This document shows positions 62,225 to 64,000 of a stretch of 64,000 nucleotides of DNA, one piece after another. Numbering within the stretch: position 1 is the stretch's first letter; each line of letters starts with the position of its first letter. Origin of the DNA: Prosapia bicincta (lineage: Eukaryota; Arthropoda; Insecta; Hemiptera; Cercopidae). The DNA lies in the NCBI GenBank assembly GCA_036971475.1, contig JBAIZL010000008.1, forward strand, positions 26,029,482 to 26,093,481, given 5' to 3'. A program made the position numbers and the translations under genes. The notes beneath the pieces are model-generated. The model searched no databases. It saw nothing but the letters and a program-made list of their open reading frames with translations, and was not told where the DNA came from.

Positions 62225-64000
62225 GTTAATGTTTTTTAACGTAAAATAATAAAATACGAATACAGTAAATCTTACACTAGAAAAATAAAGATTTTATCAA
62301 GCCTGCAAGTCATTGGTGTGTACAAGATGTTTTGGCGAAATATAAAGTCCTCAGGAAGAAGGTAAACGTAAAACTTGGAGCTGACGTCACGAACATTAAG
62401 CACTACTGCACTTTGTACGGCATAGAAGATAGTTGCCTAATTTTAAAAGAAGAGTTAACAATTTCTAAACTGTTTGCAAATGCTTAACATCAAATTCATA
62501 AATATTTAAAGACAACATCTGAAAATAAATAACACAATTTCGTAATATGTAAACTTGTCTAAAAACTGATCAGGAATATTTTTAATTTGTCACTGAAATT
62601 CTCCACGTGTTATTTTATGTATCAATTTACATAGTAGCAACCAATTACGGATGTTATTTTCTAATAAATATTAAATAACTTGAAAGAAAAAATAGAAACG
62701 TGTTTCGTAAAAGTTATGTGAATGAAACGTTCTGGCTGAATTTATTTATATGCTCACAGTATATCAACGATTAGATAACACATTACATAAAACCTATATC
62801 TCTCGACAAGAGTTGAACTAACAATATATAATCGTAAAGTTTTAAATGAAACATTGAGCTACCCTAAAAATAACAGTTTTTAATATAAGCAATGTTATAA
62901 ATACTCTATATTATTCTCACGTAACGCCTGCAAAAGTGTGACGCTAAATGTTCACTGCCATGTATTACGATAAGACTAAGTGACACAATGAAGGGGTTTG
63001 TGGCAAACTTGTGCCTAATAGTAGGCTATTCATGATTTGCAGAATTATAATTAAAACAGTAATTGTTACTACCTGTTACACTAATACAAAAACAATATTT
63101 TATTGTTAATAGAATACCAATGTAATGGAAATTATACGCCTTAACATGTTCTTTACTATTACGTTAACAGATTGAAGTATACAAAAGGGTACGAAACAGA
63201 GACTTGACAATAAAAATTTAGATTCACCTGGCATTAGGGATTTTTAGGCTAATTAGTAGTTGCATTGTGCGATGCCCTAAGCGCACTAGAAACACTAAAT
63301 TCGCACTATTAAAAAAGTGTGTATATTTATACACATTTCTGTGTATTATTATTGCCCACTTGTCTATTAAACAGAAATATTCCTATCCTCACTTTGTTTA
63401 TGTCTAAGCAAGTAGTTCCTGACAAGATGCAAATGTTTGCTTTGTATATTTCCTAGGTTTAGCTGTCACGATAATGTTTCACAATGAAACCTTAGTTGTT
63501 AAACATTTATTAAAATACTGTTTAAATGCTGAAACTATCATCAATCATTGCTGTCTGTCTAGTTTTTTCTATAATGTTTCATGATATTTGAATATTTTTT
63601 CTATAATGAGTATGCTTTCTGTTAGCTTATAATGAGTATGCTTTCCCCCTTAGCGAATTATTCGGTGCGTTAGGCGTATTATTAACATATATCTCCCTTT
63701 CATCTCATTAGCCTAATTGAGGAGAGTTTATGATTTATTTGAATGCGATAATTTTTTTTTTAAATTTGTAGATAATATAATTATTTGTGATTATACATTG
63801 TTATGTTATATTGATGTCTCATTTTTATCTATTATTACAGTAACGGTAATTTATTATCAGCTATTACTTTTATACGATAATGTTCTAATTTTATATTTTT
63901 GAGTTTATGTTTTTATAAGCACTGTATTTGAGTGTTATGTTTATATATTAGTTTTAGCATTTTAAAACTATTATTGTATATATATTATTTTACGATTAGC
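62225..64000. other. AT-rich DNA, no gene seen
   Basis: No recognisable gene, RNA gene or array in the last 1.8 kb. The 61-codon frame at 63717-63902 is low-complexity and Ile/Tyr/Leu-rich. A short direct repeat, TATAATGAGTATGCTTTC, occurs at about 63601 and 63629. Confidence 0.55.

Noticed and set aside
1..64000. Telomeric TTAGG or TTAGGG arrays and rRNA genes
   Set aside because: None found by eye on either strand.

Overview
The window is eukaryotic nuclear DNA that is AT-rich, carries no convincing intact protein-coding gene, and is dominated by satellite DNA. Relics of mariner-type, other Tc1/mariner-superfamily, pogo-like and hAT-like transposons, with tRNA-derived SINE-like pieces, suggest an animal and most likely an arthropod (insect). 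That placement is inference from style of sequence, not a species identification.

Layout. Positions 1-2955 are single-copy-looking AT-rich DNA with a hAT-like terminus near 573-643. A 114-bp satellite (2956-5220, about 20 units) abuts without any spacer a 60-bp satellite (5221-15813, about 180 units), whose right edge is itself duplicated (15814-16100). Single-copy DNA follows, with a weak LINE 3'-end relic near 17131-17301. A 31-bp minisatellite (about 18541-22995, with decayed copies on both sides) carries a 62-bp dimeric subfamily and a 641-bp higher-order repeat. From 23.2 to 36.9 kb the sequence is AT-rich with a SINE-like piece, a CpG-rich patch, a truncated mariner-like relic, a perfect 12-copy 37-bp array, TA microsatellites and a 46-bp-arm palindrome holding a hammerhead-ribozyme-like motif. 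A 122-bp satellite then fills 36931-58160: exactly 174 periods with no net insertion or deletion, including a 40-monomer (4,880-bp) block duplicated in tandem. The last 5.8 kb is crowded with transposon remains: a dispersed repeat pair, a second copy of the palindrome-associated element, a broken DDE transposase, a TIR-bounded pogo-like element and a tRNA-like SINE head.

Five unrelated tandem families occupy about 39 of 64 kb. The long open frames in the 60-bp and 31-bp arrays are by-products of stop-free repeat units and were not annotated as genes. The most interesting signals are the indel-free 122-bp array with its nested higher-order structure, the spread of a 45-bp deletion haplotype in the 60-bp array, the 641-bp higher-order repeat, and the hammerhead-like palindrome beside TA tracts. 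All repeat periods were derived by reading positions by hand; no alignment or database search was run.
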